Source: JAZKFT01 sp039925965
GTDB lineage: Bacteria; Bacteroidota; Bacteroidia; Chitinophagales; Chitinophagaceae
DNA: 64,000 bases
Assembly: GCA_039925965.1 (NCBI GenBank)
Contig: JBDSXW010000051.1
Span: 62,001-126,000 of the forward strand
Direction: 5' to 3'
The position numbers and the translations under genes are program-made. Under the pieces are notes generated by a model. That model had not been told where the DNA came from. It saw nothing but the letters and a program-made list of their open reading frames with translations, and made no database searches. This document shows positions 55,787 through 64,000 of the stretch, in pieces (within the stretch, counting starts at the first letter, position 1; each line of letters begins with the position of its first letter).

Positions 55787-56494
55787 TTAATGGATAATGT
55801 TGTACAACAGCACGGCTATCACACTGCCGAAAACCGGGCCAATAACTGGGATCCAGGCATAGCTCCAGTCGCTGTCTCTCTTGCCAGGAATAGGCAAAAG
55901 CGCATGAATAATTCTGGGGCCAAGATCCCGTGCCGGGTTAATGGCATAGCCGGTAGGGCCGCCAAGGCTCAGCCCGATTGCGAATACGAGCAGGGCCACA
56001 GGCAGCGCATCTACTGAACCAAGAAATTCCGATTTTGTATTCATGTTCAGGGCACCAAAAACCAACACAAAACTGCCGATCACCTCTGCAAGCAGGTTGC
56101 TTACCGGCCTACGGATAGCGGGCGCCGTGCAAAAGACGGCAAGAATCCCGTCCGGATCGTTACCCGTCTTAAAATGTGGCCGGTAAGTTAGCCAAACCAA
56201 AAATGCGCCCACCATGGCTCCGGTAAGTTGCGCAACGATATACAATGGAACGTCGGCCCAGGCAAATTTGCCCCCGATGGCCAGCGCAATAGTAATAGCA
56301 GGGTTGAGATGTGCGCCGCTGGAGGATGCCGTGATAAACACTGCGACAAATACGGCCATCGCCCACCCGAAAGTGATAACGATCCAGCCACTGTTATGGC
56401 CTTTTGTTTTGCCAAGTACCACATTGGCTACTACGCCATTGCCCAATAGGATCAGGATGGCCGTACCGACAAATTCAGAAATAAATGGAGTCAT
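55787..56494 (-). CDS. glpF: Aquaglyceroporin (MIP family)
   Basis: 235 residues with six membrane helices and two half-helices. The NPA motifs are SGAHLNPAITIALAIGG and GYAINPARDLGPRII. The Asp after the second NPA-Arg is the GlpF-type signature that widens the pore for glycerol. It allows facilitated diffusion of glycerol and small polyols at the inner membrane. No glpK or glpD is adjacent. Confidence 0.93.
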   Translation of the reverse strand: MTPFISEFVGTAILILLGNGVVANVVLGKTKGHNSGWIVITFGWAMAVFVAVFITASSSGAHLNPAITIALAIGGKFAWADVPLYIVAQLTGAMVGAFLVWLTYRPHFKTGNDPDGILAVFCTAPAIRRPVSNLLAEVIGSFVLVFGALNMNTKSEFLGSVDALPVALLVFAIGLSLGGPTGYAINPARDLGPRIIHALLPIPGKRDSDWSYAWIPVIGPVFGSVIAVLLYNIIH

Positions 56495-56694
56495 GGAAAA
56501 AGCAATTGAAGTAGCGAATGGATACCGGGTATTCCGAATTGCCTCCTATCATGCAGTTTTCCTATCAGGCAAACAATTCGCATGTCAAAATAGCTATTTT
56601 CTATTCATAAAGCGGGCTGAACAAAAGAAAATCCGGCTGTCGTAGCAACCATTTATGAAAAGCTTCGTACTATTACTGTAGAAATATAACTGTC

Positions 56695-57099
56695 GTGAAA
56701 AAAATACTTTGTACCCTCTGTGTTATTGCCGGATTTTTCATGAATGGGTATTGCCAGGATAACCTGCAGCAGTATACCGGCAAATACAATTTTTGTGAAG
56801 GCTCCCTTGTGCGTGAGATCACTGTGACTTTTGAAAATAATTTGCTACAGGCCTGCTCATTCCTGGGCGTAGTAAGCCTGGTAAAATATGGCGAGGATAA
56901 CTTTACCATGCCTGCACTTAACGGTACGGCCATGTTTAAAAGGGACGGCAACAAAAAGATCAACAACCTTTCTATAGACTTAATGGGGCTGAAGCTCGAA
57001 GGCACCAAAGAAGCCGAAGCTGCATCCGGGCCCGGAACCAGTACCGACAAGCCGATTATCATCATTTGGGAAAGAAAGTTTCTAACTGCTACTCCCTAG
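56695..57099 (+). CDS. Small exported protein, DUF3471-like
   Basis: 134 residues from a GTG at 56695. The signal peptide (M)KKILCTLCVIAGFFMNGYCQ begins exactly there, which supports GTG. The mature part QQYTGKYNFCEGSLVREITVTFENNLL and AMFKRDGNKKINNLSIDL resembles the small beta-barrel DUF3471 domain often found beside serine hydrolases. The family assignment is tentative. Function unknown. Confidence 0.65.
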   Translation: MKKILCTLCVIAGFFMNGYCQDNLQQYTGKYNFCEGSLVREITVTFENNLLQACSFLGVVSLVKYGEDNFTMPALNGTAMFKRDGNKKINNLSIDLMGLKLEGTKEAEAASGPGTSTDKPIIIIWERKFLTATP

Positions 57100-57186
57100 C
57101 AGTGCTTCCTATAAAAGATTTCTCCAGCCATTAATTACGTCGCCATAACCGGTAAACACGTATTACAGTGGCACCATTTTTTTGCA

Positions 57187-57540
57187 ATGATCGACACCAA
57201 TATTGAAGACAAGGTGAAGCTTTTACATAAAAAAGCGGCCCAGTTGCTACAGAACAAGGCGAAGGACGATGAAATCATAACAGCATTAATAAAAGAAGGG
57301 ATCAATCACGACTATGCTACGTTGATTTTGGACAATGTAAAAGATGACGTCCACGACAAAAAGGAATTCAGGAAGCATTGGGTAAGCGGCTCTTTTATCA
57401 CTATCGCAGGTTTATTGGTTAATTATCTCTCCTATGAAATCTCAGAAAAATATGGTGCCGGAAGTTTTCTGCTACTGTGGGGCATTGTGTTGTTTGGAAT
57501 CCTGATTATCGTCCGTGGCTTTATTATTTTTAGGAAATGA
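57187..57540 (+). CDS. Small two-span membrane protein, unrecognised
   Basis: 117 residues, ATG at 57187. A charged helical N-terminus (EDKVKLLHKKAAQLLQNKAKDDEIITALIKEGI) is followed by two membrane helices (GSFITIAGLLVNYLSYEI and FLLLWGIVLFGILIIVRGFIIF) and a short basic tail. No family recognised. Confidence 0.65.
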   Translation: MIDTNIEDKVKLLHKKAAQLLQNKAKDDEIITALIKEGINHDYATLILDNVKDDVHDKKEFRKHWVSGSFITIAGLLVNYLSYEISEKYGAGSFLLLWGIVLFGILIIVRGFIIFRK

Positions 57541-57550
57541 GGCTGCTTTT

Positions 57551-57893
57551 TCAAACATTCCAATACCGTTTAAAAGCCATCATTTTGCAGGTCCGGCGAG
57601 ACATTAGTCGTGCGGCAGTATCATCTCCGAACCGAAAGCTTTTATGATCTCCATTATATAAGTCGGCTGCACCGCCACTTACGCCCCAATATCCAAATGT
57701 ATTCGTTGGTGTGACCGGCATGGCCGTCTTTCAATAATTCTATGGCGGTAATTTTTCCATCCTGCTTCGGTTTGTTTGCTATTGCCGCAACTACCTCATC
57801 CGTCATGAATGCTTCGAAGCTGCCTGGGTCTTTGCGTTTGGAAAGAAAAATTTTGTACATGGTCATACTATCCGGCGAGAGCGGTGGCATCAT
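57551..57893 (-). pseudogene. Frameshifted small gene, family unrecognised
   Basis: From the ATG at 57893 (or 57860) frame 1 reads MYKIFLSKRKDPGSFEAFM...LLKDGHAGHTNEY and stops at 57654. The next frame is open across the same place and reads TNTFGYWGVSGGAADLYNGDHKSFRFGDD... to a stop at 57551. The switch in protein-like character inside HAGHTN suggests a one-base frameshift near 57705. If so, the original protein was about 105-115 residues. It is possible that only the 79-residue frame is real. Confidence 0.5.
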
Positions 57894-57923
57894 TTTGGCA
57901 GCGGAGATGGAAACCTAATTTTT

Positions 57924-58235
57924 ATGTCTGAAATAATCAACATAGCATTCCCCAAGCCACATGAGGAGCAACATTTAACGCCGGCAGAACTGGTAAAACG
58001 GCATATTGAGAATAAGGATGATAAAATAACCGACGAAGACATTGAGAACCTCCGCCTTGATACCGACGGGCTTCATGAATCGCACGCACAGGCAGCATTG
58101 GAAGGTAGGATAGCCGAAGAAGCAGCAACATTGCCTGATAGCGAAGAACAGGAAGAAGCAGCAATAGCTGCGGAATACGCCCCGTTTGAAGATGACACAG
58201 AAAGCCATGTGTCTCCCTGGGATCTTCTGAAATAA
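57924..58235 (+). CDS. Small acidic protein, unrecognised
   Basis: 103 residues, ATG at 57924. Strongly acidic and helical (TPAELVKRHIENKDDKITDEDIENLRL, GRIAEEAATLPDSEEQEEAAIAAEY), with no signal or membrane segment. The C-terminal SPWDLL is the only hydrophobic patch. No family recognised. Convergent with the MORN-repeat gene. Confidence 0.6.
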   Translation: MSEIINIAFPKPHEEQHLTPAELVKRHIENKDDKITDEDIENLRLDTDGLHESHAQAALEGRIAEEAATLPDSEEQEEAAIAAEYAPFEDDTESHVSPWDLLK

Positions 58236-58252
58236 TTGCCGCCTCCTGCAAA

Positions 58253-59158
58253 TCAGTAGTATTTGCTCGTCATTTCTCTACCCTGCCGATCATAATATTT
58301 TAAGCTCAGCAGCTTTCCATTGCCCGTGTAAAACGACCAGCTTCCTGACCTGAAGCCATTCCCATAGGCACCCTTGGCAATAATTTTCCCATCGTCAATC
58401 TTTTCGATCCAGACACCTGTTCTAAGACCATTGGCATAATAGCCAGAGTCTTTCAACTCACCCGTAGGATACAGATTGACGTATAAGCCATCATGGAAAC
58501 ATTGGCTGAATGGCGGCTTATAGCAGGCATTTTTAACGTCGCCGTTCTTTACAATTTCACCAGCATCAACAGCAGGCAACTGTGCATTTTTTTTCCCAAA
58601 TGGGAATACGGTCTTGAAAGAATAGGCCGCGTTGGTGAAGTAGCCATATGTGCCCGGCTGCTGTTTATCCAGCATGGCTAACCTGTCCAAGGTTGTTTTG
58701 GGATTAAAAAGCTTAATATCATTTTTAAGCGTCGCGAGTTTTGATGCGCTATACCACCTGATGCTCCGTAGACGGCCGTCTGGGAACCAGCTCTTCCATG
58801 CGCCATCGGGCATGTTTTTATCGAAACGGCCGGAATCACGCCGACTTTTGTCGGCGTACCAGCTTTGCCAGGTACCATGGAGCCTATAACGCTTGTAACC
58901 TGCGATAAAAAGAGTATCGTGGTTCGCACCAAGGCCAATGTAAAAACCACTATGCTTTTTTGTTTTTATGTTGACAACGCTGCCAGGGCTAATTATTTCA
59001 GCGAAAAAAGCAAATGGCAGGGACTCAACTATTTCAGAACTGCTATGTATGGGATCGTCGTTCAGGAATGATCCGGCATCCGAAACGGTATAGCGTTGGC
59101 TATAGCATGGTACCTGGCAGGACAGAAGTATCACAATGAAAACCCAGCTGTGTCTCAT
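58253..59158 (-). CDS. Exported MORN-repeat / YwqK-like protein
   Basis: 301 residues. A signal peptide (MRHSWVFIVILLSCQVPCYSQ) is followed by MORN-type repeats: RYRLHGTWQSWYADKSRRDSGRF, MPDGAWKSWFPDGRLRSIRWY, LYPTGELKDSGYYANGLRTGVW and NGFRSGSWSFYTGNGKLLSLKYY. These resemble the YwqK antitoxin-like repeat family common in Bacteroidota. Despite that name, no toxin is nearby, so a TA role is not supported. Periplasmic or surface location inferred. Confidence 0.8.
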   Translation of the reverse strand: MRHSWVFIVILLSCQVPCYSQRYTVSDAGSFLNDDPIHSSSEIVESLPFAFFAEIISPGSVVNIKTKKHSGFYIGLGANHDTLFIAGYKRYRLHGTWQSWYADKSRRDSGRFDKNMPDGAWKSWFPDGRLRSIRWYSASKLATLKNDIKLFNPKTTLDRLAMLDKQQPGTYGYFTNAAYSFKTVFPFGKKNAQLPAVDAGEIVKNGDVKNACYKPPFSQCFHDGLYVNLYPTGELKDSGYYANGLRTGVWIEKIDDGKIIAKGAYGNGFRSGSWSFYTGNGKLLSLKYYDRQGREMTSKYY

Positions 59159-59227
59159 TTGGCAAACAATTGTCTTACAAGATAACCATTCATCGCCTTA
59201 CATGTTAATAAATTCAGCTATCTTTTA

Positions 59228-59827
59228 TCATGGAATAGCGCTATTTGTATTGTTTGGTTGCCACGCGATCTTGTCAATCTGGTAAGTGAAATTTAATTTA
59301 GACGGTTCGCCGTAATACTCCATTTCTATCTCGGCCACTTTCTTTGCCCCCACCTTTTCAATGGCATTTTGTGATCGGCGATTTTCGGCGCCAATATGAA
59401 ATACCACCCGGTCAACAAACCTGAAAGCATGATCGATCATCAGCTTCTTAAGCGCCTGATTATAGGTGCTACCCCAATGATCCCTGGCCAGAAAAGTATA
59501 GCCAATGGCTACGCAGGATGGGTCGTCCTCTTCCGCATCGCAAAACCTGGAGCTCCCGATGGTCTCATTTGTTTGGGTATCAAAGACAAGGAAAGCGCCA
59601 CCCGATTCCATAGCTCCTTTAAAAAAGTTTTGAAAAGCTTCCAATTGATACCGGTTTTTGTTGGGATGCTGCTCCCATATCAGCGGGTCGGAGGCGACAA
59701 GGTAAAGGGTGTCAAAGTCTTCGGCTGCCAGCGGGCGGATTTTTACAAATTCATTTTGCAGGGTTGGCTGGAGTTGAAAATCTGGGGTGATCATAACGAT
59801 ATTCGGGCGGGGTTTAGCGTAAGCCAT
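59228..59827 (-). CDS. GNAT acetyltransferase, RimJ/RimL-like
   Basis: 199 residues, ATG at 59827. LQNEFVKIRPLAAEDFDTLY opens the domain. IGSSRFCDAEEDDPSCVAIGYTFLARDHWGSTYNQALKKLMIDHAF holds the acetyl-CoA region (quoted in family order; the loop WGSTYNQ replaces the usual RGxG). VVFHIGAENRRSQNAIEKVGAKK is the conserved Asn-x-x-Ser motif. It transfers an acetyl group to an N-terminus or small molecule. Substrate unknown. Confidence 0.85.
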   Translation of the reverse strand: MAYAKPRPNIVMITPDFQLQPTLQNEFVKIRPLAAEDFDTLYLVASDPLIWEQHPNKNRYQLEAFQNFFKGAMESGGAFLVFDTQTNETIGSSRFCDAEEDDPSCVAIGYTFLARDHWGSTYNQALKKLMIDHAFRFVDRVVFHIGAENRRSQNAIEKVGAKKVAEIEMEYYGEPSKLNFTYQIDKIAWQPNNTNSAIP

Positions 59828-59965
59828 TTATTTGATTGATCTTGATCTGAAAGAACTGATGTTAGGTCCGGCAACATTTGCAACTGCATTTTACAATCGT
59901 TAGCTGGAAATTTCAGCTGCCCGATTTTTCGGACAGTTCATTTTCTCACCTTTTGATATTTTGCG

Positions 59966-62170
59966 TCAGAACACTTTCAATAATGCAGCTAGTTCATCTT
60001 TAAATACTTTTAAGGCAAGATTCTCCTGTTTAATAAAGCTATTATCACTCAACCTGCCCATTACTTTGTTCATCTCTTCGTTGGTTTCGTACACCATTTT
60101 TCTGAAAGGACTGTTGTAGTCTTTTGCACGGCTGTCGTGTATGCCCCGGGTCATCCATTCCCGTGTGGGCACAGCTTTTTGCAACAAGGCGGTCCAACCG
60201 GCTTTATCCAGCTGCCGCAGTTTCTTGCCGGTTATTTCCTGCAGGCTCGCCAGCGCGTGCTGTAGTTTTTGCTGGGCGTAGGATGTTGCCTGCTGGTTGT
60301 AAAAACCATGTACACCATCCCAGCTATCAATCTTATCGAGCTCTATTTTCTCAATAAATTTGGCAACTACATCTGTAGCCATCAACTGGCCACCAATATT
60401 GGTCCAGGCAGTACGTTTATACGACCGGGGAAGTTGCGCTATTAATGCCTCGAACGTACTGATCCCACAACGCTGCATCCAGTGGATGGCTTCAATAATG
60501 CCATAATAAGCGATCACTTCTTTAAACATGAGGTAAGACTGCTGGGGTTTTGTAATGCAAACCTTGCGTTTGCTGTTTTCAAAGCCTTCCCCCAGCACTT
60601 CCAGTTCTGAAATAATTTCTTGCTGACCATCCAGTAATTTCGTTCCGATGGTGATGGCTTCTTCATCGGTAAAAGACCCTGTTCTTTCTTTTTTAATATA
60701 TGCCCTTCCGGTAAATAGTTGCAACAACCGCAGGGTATCAAAAATTTCGTTGATGGTATCAGGGGCCAGGTAATCAAATTCGAGGAATTGTGTCTTGTCC
60801 GGCCGATGGTCGCGATCTGTATATTTCCAGGCATTGCGGGCCAGGGCGTACATATTATACATAAACCAATAGCCCGGCATCACCGTCAGTTTATCGTTGG
60901 CCACATCATTGCTTACCAATGAAAACGGAATTGGGATATTCAGTTCGGCCGGGTAATCGCCCTTGGTTAATATGGTAAAAGAAGCAAATTTGGAATTGTG
61001 CTTAAGACTTACACAGAGGCCCGGCCAAAATCCACGGCCAGCAACGATTTCGCCATCTGCCGCCCGGCTGTTGTGGTTGCTGCCAATGGTGGCTCCCGCT
61101 GCGATATTGCTTTGCCCCATCACCACGGCAGCGCATAAAAACGAGTTATTATGATGTTGTTCATGTGCCGGAAAGATTAGGCTGTTCAGCACTTCGCAGC
61201 AGGAAATCGTAGCGTTATTTCCGAGGTAAGAATTGATAAGACGGGCACCATATTTGAGCTGTGAATTATCGGCCATTACAAAACGTACAGCCTTTACTCC
61301 ATAGAATATCCGGCAATTAAAACCGATAATCCCGTTCACGATTTCGCATCCTTCGCCGATCTGGCTCTTCGCATCCGGGCCGCTGTTGATCCATACATTT
61401 TTGATCTTGTTGGAGCCTTTCAGGTAGGCATCGCTGCCGATCCATACATCCTTGATGATCTTGCAGTTTTTGATAACCGTGCGGTCGCCTATCTTACCAT
61501 AGTAACCCCGCAGCTTATCAAATTTCTTCTCCGTAAAAACCTTGAATTGTTCCAGCAGTCTGGGGTTGTCGCGGTGCTTGCTCCAAAGCCATGCATCGCC
61601 CGGTAGCATCCCATTAAACGGAATCACTTTGCGGCCGGCATTTTCATTGCATAGTTCCATCCAGATTCGTATGGATTCCGGCTCTCCATCCTTGAGCACC
61701 CCGTTACCGAACTTTGCAATCGGTGTTGTAAGCAGTTCATTTACATTAATGATCATCGCCTCGGTGCCAATGATATAATGACTCAGGTAGTCTACATTAT
61801 CGATCACTACATTGTCGCCGAAATCGCAGCTGATAATGGTACTGTTATACAGGCCCACCGGTGTTCTCAGCCTGCTGAATTCCAGGAAATAAGGTTCTAG
61901 TTTTCCAATGCGCACCAGACCGTAAAACTTACAGTTTTTCACCAGCTCCGGATTAAACGCATCGCTTACCAATAAGTTATTCCAGTTGTCGCTAGTATTG
62001 CGGTTACGAACGAGCACTTCTATTTCGTAGGCGCTTAACTGGCGGTAAGCGATCCCATTCCGGTTTTGAAAATTACGCAGGTAATATTCGTCCTCGCCTT
62101 CCGGCAAATATTGCGGCTCTATGAAATTATACCCGAGGGTATGTAGTGGTAGTTTTTTGATATTGTTCAT
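59966..62170 (-). CDS. DUF4954 family protein with left-handed beta-helix
   Basis: 734 residues from the ATG at 62170; an upstream TTG is less likely. The family start is YNFIEPQYLPEGEDEYYLRNFQ. Residues ~100-400 contain hexapeptide-type repeats (NSTIISCDFGDNVVIDNVDYLSHYIIG, IGDRTVIKNCKIIKDVWIGSDAYLKG, in shorter runs) characteristic of acyl/sugar-nucleotide transferases. The C-terminal ~300 residues are helical. DUF4954 proteins are restricted largely to Bacteroidota and relatives, and their function is unknown. Confidence 0.85.
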   Translation of the reverse strand: MNNIKKLPLHTLGYNFIEPQYLPEGEDEYYLRNFQNRNGIAYRQLSAYEIEVLVRNRNTSDNWNNLLVSDAFNPELVKNCKFYGLVRIGKLEPYFLEFSRLRTPVGLYNSTIISCDFGDNVVIDNVDYLSHYIIGTEAMIINVNELLTTPIAKFGNGVLKDGEPESIRIWMELCNENAGRKVIPFNGMLPGDAWLWSKHRDNPRLLEQFKVFTEKKFDKLRGYYGKIGDRTVIKNCKIIKDVWIGSDAYLKGSNKIKNVWINSGPDAKSQIGEGCEIVNGIIGFNCRIFYGVKAVRFVMADNSQLKYGARLINSYLGNNATISCCEVLNSLIFPAHEQHHNNSFLCAAVVMGQSNIAAGATIGSNHNSRAADGEIVAGRGFWPGLCVSLKHNSKFASFTILTKGDYPAELNIPIPFSLVSNDVANDKLTVMPGYWFMYNMYALARNAWKYTDRDHRPDKTQFLEFDYLAPDTINEIFDTLRLLQLFTGRAYIKKERTGSFTDEEAITIGTKLLDGQQEIISELEVLGEGFENSKRKVCITKPQQSYLMFKEVIAYYGIIEAIHWMQRCGISTFEALIAQLPRSYKRTAWTNIGGQLMATDVVAKFIEKIELDKIDSWDGVHGFYNQQATSYAQQKLQHALASLQEITGKKLRQLDKAGWTALLQKAVPTREWMTRGIHDSRAKDYNSPFRKMVYETNEEMNKVMGRLSDNSFIKQENLALKVFKDELAALLKVF

Positions 62171-62191
62171 AGGCAAGGCTGGTAGTTAGGT

Positions 62192-62312
62192 GAGGCTAGT
62201 GGGAAGTGGAGAGAAGCTAGTGGGAAGTGGAGAGAGGCTAGGGGGAAGTGGAGAGAGGCTAGTAGGAAGTGGAGAGAGGCTAGTGGGAAGTGGATAGAGG
62301 CTAGGGGGAAGA
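62192..62312. repeat. Tandem 21-base repeat, about 5.7 copies
   Basis: Units of GAGGCTAGTGGGAAG followed by TGGAGA, with a few substitutions and no spacers. It lies upstream of the DUF4954 start (minus strand), so it is in its promoter or leader region. Confidence 0.92.
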
Positions 62313-62405
62313 CGCTATTTAAGCAATAAAGAGAATTTAGGAGAATGGGTATGAGCCCATCAAATAGCCATTGAGTTGCAGCGAACGAGCAATTTTGGTA
62401 TAAAA

Positions 62406-62798
62406 TTATTCGGATCGGCGTTTATCCGCCTCACTTAAACCTAATTCAATGTTGGAAATCATTTTTGACATCATTCTAAAGCAGGATTCAAGGTATTCTT
62501 CCATTTTCTTTATTTGATTCGCCTTTAAATATTGCAGGAGTAATGATATCTCAATCTGCGTATCGATCTCGACGAGTGAGCTACGAGAAATTTCATAAAA
62601 GCGCACCGTCTCCTTTTTACTTTTTCTAGCCGCACCCTCAGCCAAATTACTACACACCGAAACTACGGCTCTTCTTAGTTGATTTACAAGCAGGTAGCGT
62701 TCCTCAGAAGGAAATGTTTTCGTAAGCTCATACACCTCAGTTACTAATTTCAGTCCGTACTGATAAACATCAAGTTGTTTATGCGAAAGTTTCAACAT
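62406..62798 (-). CDS. Four helix bundle protein (23S rRNA intervening-sequence type, TIGR02436)
   Basis: 130 residues. LSHKQLDVYQYGLKLVTEVYELTKTFPSEERYLLVNQLRRAVVSVCSNLAEGAAR is the family core in order (KxFPxxExYxLxxQxRRAxxSVxxNIAEG). RFYEISRSSLVEIDTQIEIS follows. These genes lie inside 23S rRNA intervening sequences in some bacteria, but are also common as free intergenic copies in Bacteroidota. No rRNA is near here. Function unknown. Confidence 0.92.
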   Translation of the reverse strand: MLKLSHKQLDVYQYGLKLVTEVYELTKTFPSEERYLLVNQLRRAVVSVCSNLAEGAARKSKKETVRFYEISRSSLVEIDTQIEISLLLQYLKANQIKKMEEYLESCFRMMSKMISNIELGLSEADKRRSE

Positions 62799-62934
62799 GC
62801 CGATAATTTTTATGCGGAAGATATGGCTGAAAAAAATACTTCAAGAAATAAGAACCCAAATCCTACCACTAAAAAAAACTAACAACTTCGTATTTGTCAT
62901 CACCTACTAGCCACTCACCATTTCCTACTCGCCT

Positions 62935-64000
62935 CTATTCAACAGTTACCGATTTCGCAAGGTTCCTGGGCATATCCACATTAATGCCTTTGGCGATGCC
63001 TATATAATAACTCAGCAACTGCATCGGAATGGTGCTCAGCATTGGTCCGAAAATCTCATCCGTATCGGGTACAAACATTACATCGTTAGCCATGCCAGGA
63101 ATAATGGTATCACCCTCTGTAGCCACACAAATCACCTTGCCCAGCCTGGCTTTGATCTCCTGTACGTTGCTCACAATTTTTTCGTAAAAGGCGTCTTTGG
63201 TAGCAACAAAAACCACGGGTAGTTCTTCTGTCACCAGGGCAATCGGGCCATGCTTCATTTCCGCGGCCGGGTAGCCTTCGGCGTGTATATAGGATATTTC
63301 TTTCAGCTTTAATGCACCTTCCAGCGCTACGGGGAAATTATAACCACGACCGAGGTAGAGGAAGTCGCGGGCATCTTTATACTTCGCAGCGATCCGCTGT
63401 ATGGTGGTGGTGTCTTTGAGAATTTCTTTTACCTTTTCCGGGATGGCTTGCAGGTCTTTCAATAAAGCCATATAGTTGTCTTTTTCTATGGTGCCTTTTG
63501 CGTAGCCGATCTTTAATGCCATCATGGCTAACACGGCAAGCTGACCTGTAAAGGCCTTGGTTGAGGCTACGCCAATTTCAGGTCCTGCATGTGTGTAGGC
63601 GCCTGCGTCACTCATGCGGGCGATACTGCTGCCCACGGCATTTACCACTCCAAAAATAAACGCGCCTTTTTCTTTGGCATTATCAAGGGCCACCAGCGTG
63701 TCAGCGGTTTCGCCGCTCTGGCTGATGGCAATGATGACATCTCCTTTGTTGATCACGGGATTGCGGTACCGGAACTCCGAGGCGTACTCCACTTCTACCG
63801 GAATCCGGCATAGTGTTTCGATCCAGTATTCTGCTATCAAACCCGCATGCCAGCTGGTACCGCAGGCTACAATAACCATCCGCTGTGCCTCTGTTAAGGC
63901 CTCCAGGTGATCTTCTATCCCCGCCATGCTGATAGTGCCTTCTGCCGGGTGCAGTCGCCCACGGAGACAATCGTAAATCGTGTCCGGCTGCTCATGTATT
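62935..64000 (-). CDS. glmS: Glutamine-fructose-6-phosphate aminotransferase, C-terminal part (5' end missing)
   Basis: 354 codons are present; the frame is open to the right edge and reads IHEQPDTIYDCLRGRLHP at its start. The N-terminal glutaminase domain lies outside the window. Two SIS domains are visible: VIVACGTSWHAGLIAEYW and AISQSGETADTLVAL (first), LYLGRGYNFPVALEGALKLKEISYIHAEGYPAAEMKHGPIAL (second, quoted in part). The C-terminal PRNLAKSVTVE is the conserved end. It makes glucosamine-6-phosphate for peptidoglycan and LPS. Confidence 0.97.
   Translation of the reverse strand, partial: IHEQPDTIYDCLRGRLHPAEGTISMAGIEDHLEALTEAQRMVIVACGTSWHAGLIAEYWIETLCRIPVEVEYASEFRYRNPVINKGDVIIAISQSGETADTLVALDNAKEKGAFIFGVVNAVGSSIARMSDAGAYTHAGPEIGVASTKAFTGQLAVLAMMALKIGYAKGTIEKDNYMALLKDLQAIPEKVKEILKDTTTIQRIAAKYKDARDFLYLGRGYNFPVALEGALKLKEISYIHAEGYPAAEMKHGPIALVTEELPVVFVATKDAFYEKIVSNVQEIKARLGKVICVATEGDTIIPGMANDVMFVPDTDEIFGPMLSTIPMQLLSYYIGIAKGINVDMPRNLAKSVTVE

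Noticed and set aside
58253..59158. An antitoxin of a toxin-antitoxin system, from the YwqK family name
   Set aside because: The protein has a signal peptide and MORN repeats, and no toxin gene is adjacent.
62192..62312. A possible CRISPR array or iteron cluster from 21-base repeats
   Set aside because: No spacers, no replication gene nearby, and the word family differs at every locus. Treated as a spacer tandem repeat.

Overview
The window looks like chromosome of a Bacteroidota member, most likely family Chitinophagaceae. The evidence is a gldJ-type gliding/type IX secretion lipoprotein, an Oar-like TonB-dependent receptor, a GH92 mannosidase, many lipoprotein or Sec signal peptides, promoter-like TAnnTTTG boxes without clear Shine-Dalgarno sequences, a xerC-hpf-tRNA-tuf-secE-nusG block, and a proton-pumping rhodopsin paired with blh. 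No plasmid, phage or complete insertion sequence is visible.

Layout. 1-12.7 kb: the start of a very large secreted beta-helix protein (cut by the window edge), gldJ, a DUF4407 membrane protein, a LysM protein, an unrecognised polytopic membrane protein and a GH92 glycosidase. 13.4-18.8 kb: a light-related island with a flavin-reductase-like protein divergent from a photolyase/cryptochrome-like protein that lacks the iron-sulfur cysteine loop, then a DUF2805 protein, rhodopsin, the retinal-forming oxygenase Blh and a fasciclin protein. 19-26 kb: an unknown secreted protein, a beta-lactamase-fold serine hydrolase, a small charged exported protein and the Oar-like receptor. 26-32 kb: ribBA, a decayed toxin-antitoxin pair, a Mur-ligase-like protein, a TetA-like MFS pump and a DUF2807 lipoprotein. 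32-37.5 kb, all on the minus strand: xerC, hpf, an archaemetzincin lipoprotein, tRNA-Thr(UGU), Tyr, Gly, Thr(GGU), tuf, tRNA-Trp, secE and nusG. 37.6-46 kb: LDH2-type dehydrogenase, Rpn-like nuclease, lysC and a small membrane protein, two unrecognised proteins, and fbp. 45.7-64 kb: a second beta-helix protein, threonine aldolase, a large TPR/DUF3857/transglutaminase protein, pdeM, an HDAC-like deacetylase, ccmB, glpF, several small hypothetical genes (one apparently frameshifted), a MORN-repeat protein, a GNAT acetyltransferase, a DUF4954 protein, a four-helix-bundle protein and the 3' part of glmS (cut by the window edge).

How it fits together. Most genes are housekeeping or envelope functions in short units. 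The coherent functional group is the light island: Blh makes retinal for the rhodopsin, and the photolyase-like and flavin reductase-like proteins are plausible flavin-using neighbours. No carotenoid biosynthesis genes are in the window, so beta-carotene must be made elsewhere. The translation/transcription block keeps the usual gene order but stops after nusG, where rplK would normally follow.

The most unusual non-coding feature is a set of short word repeats that fill many intergenic gaps. Each locus has its own word (a 14-mer, a 7-mer, a 21-mer, TTAGCTAATT words, CTTGAACC words, GATGTCTGATGCC words), and several are arranged as inverted arms. All identifications come from reading motifs in translated sequence; no database search was run.
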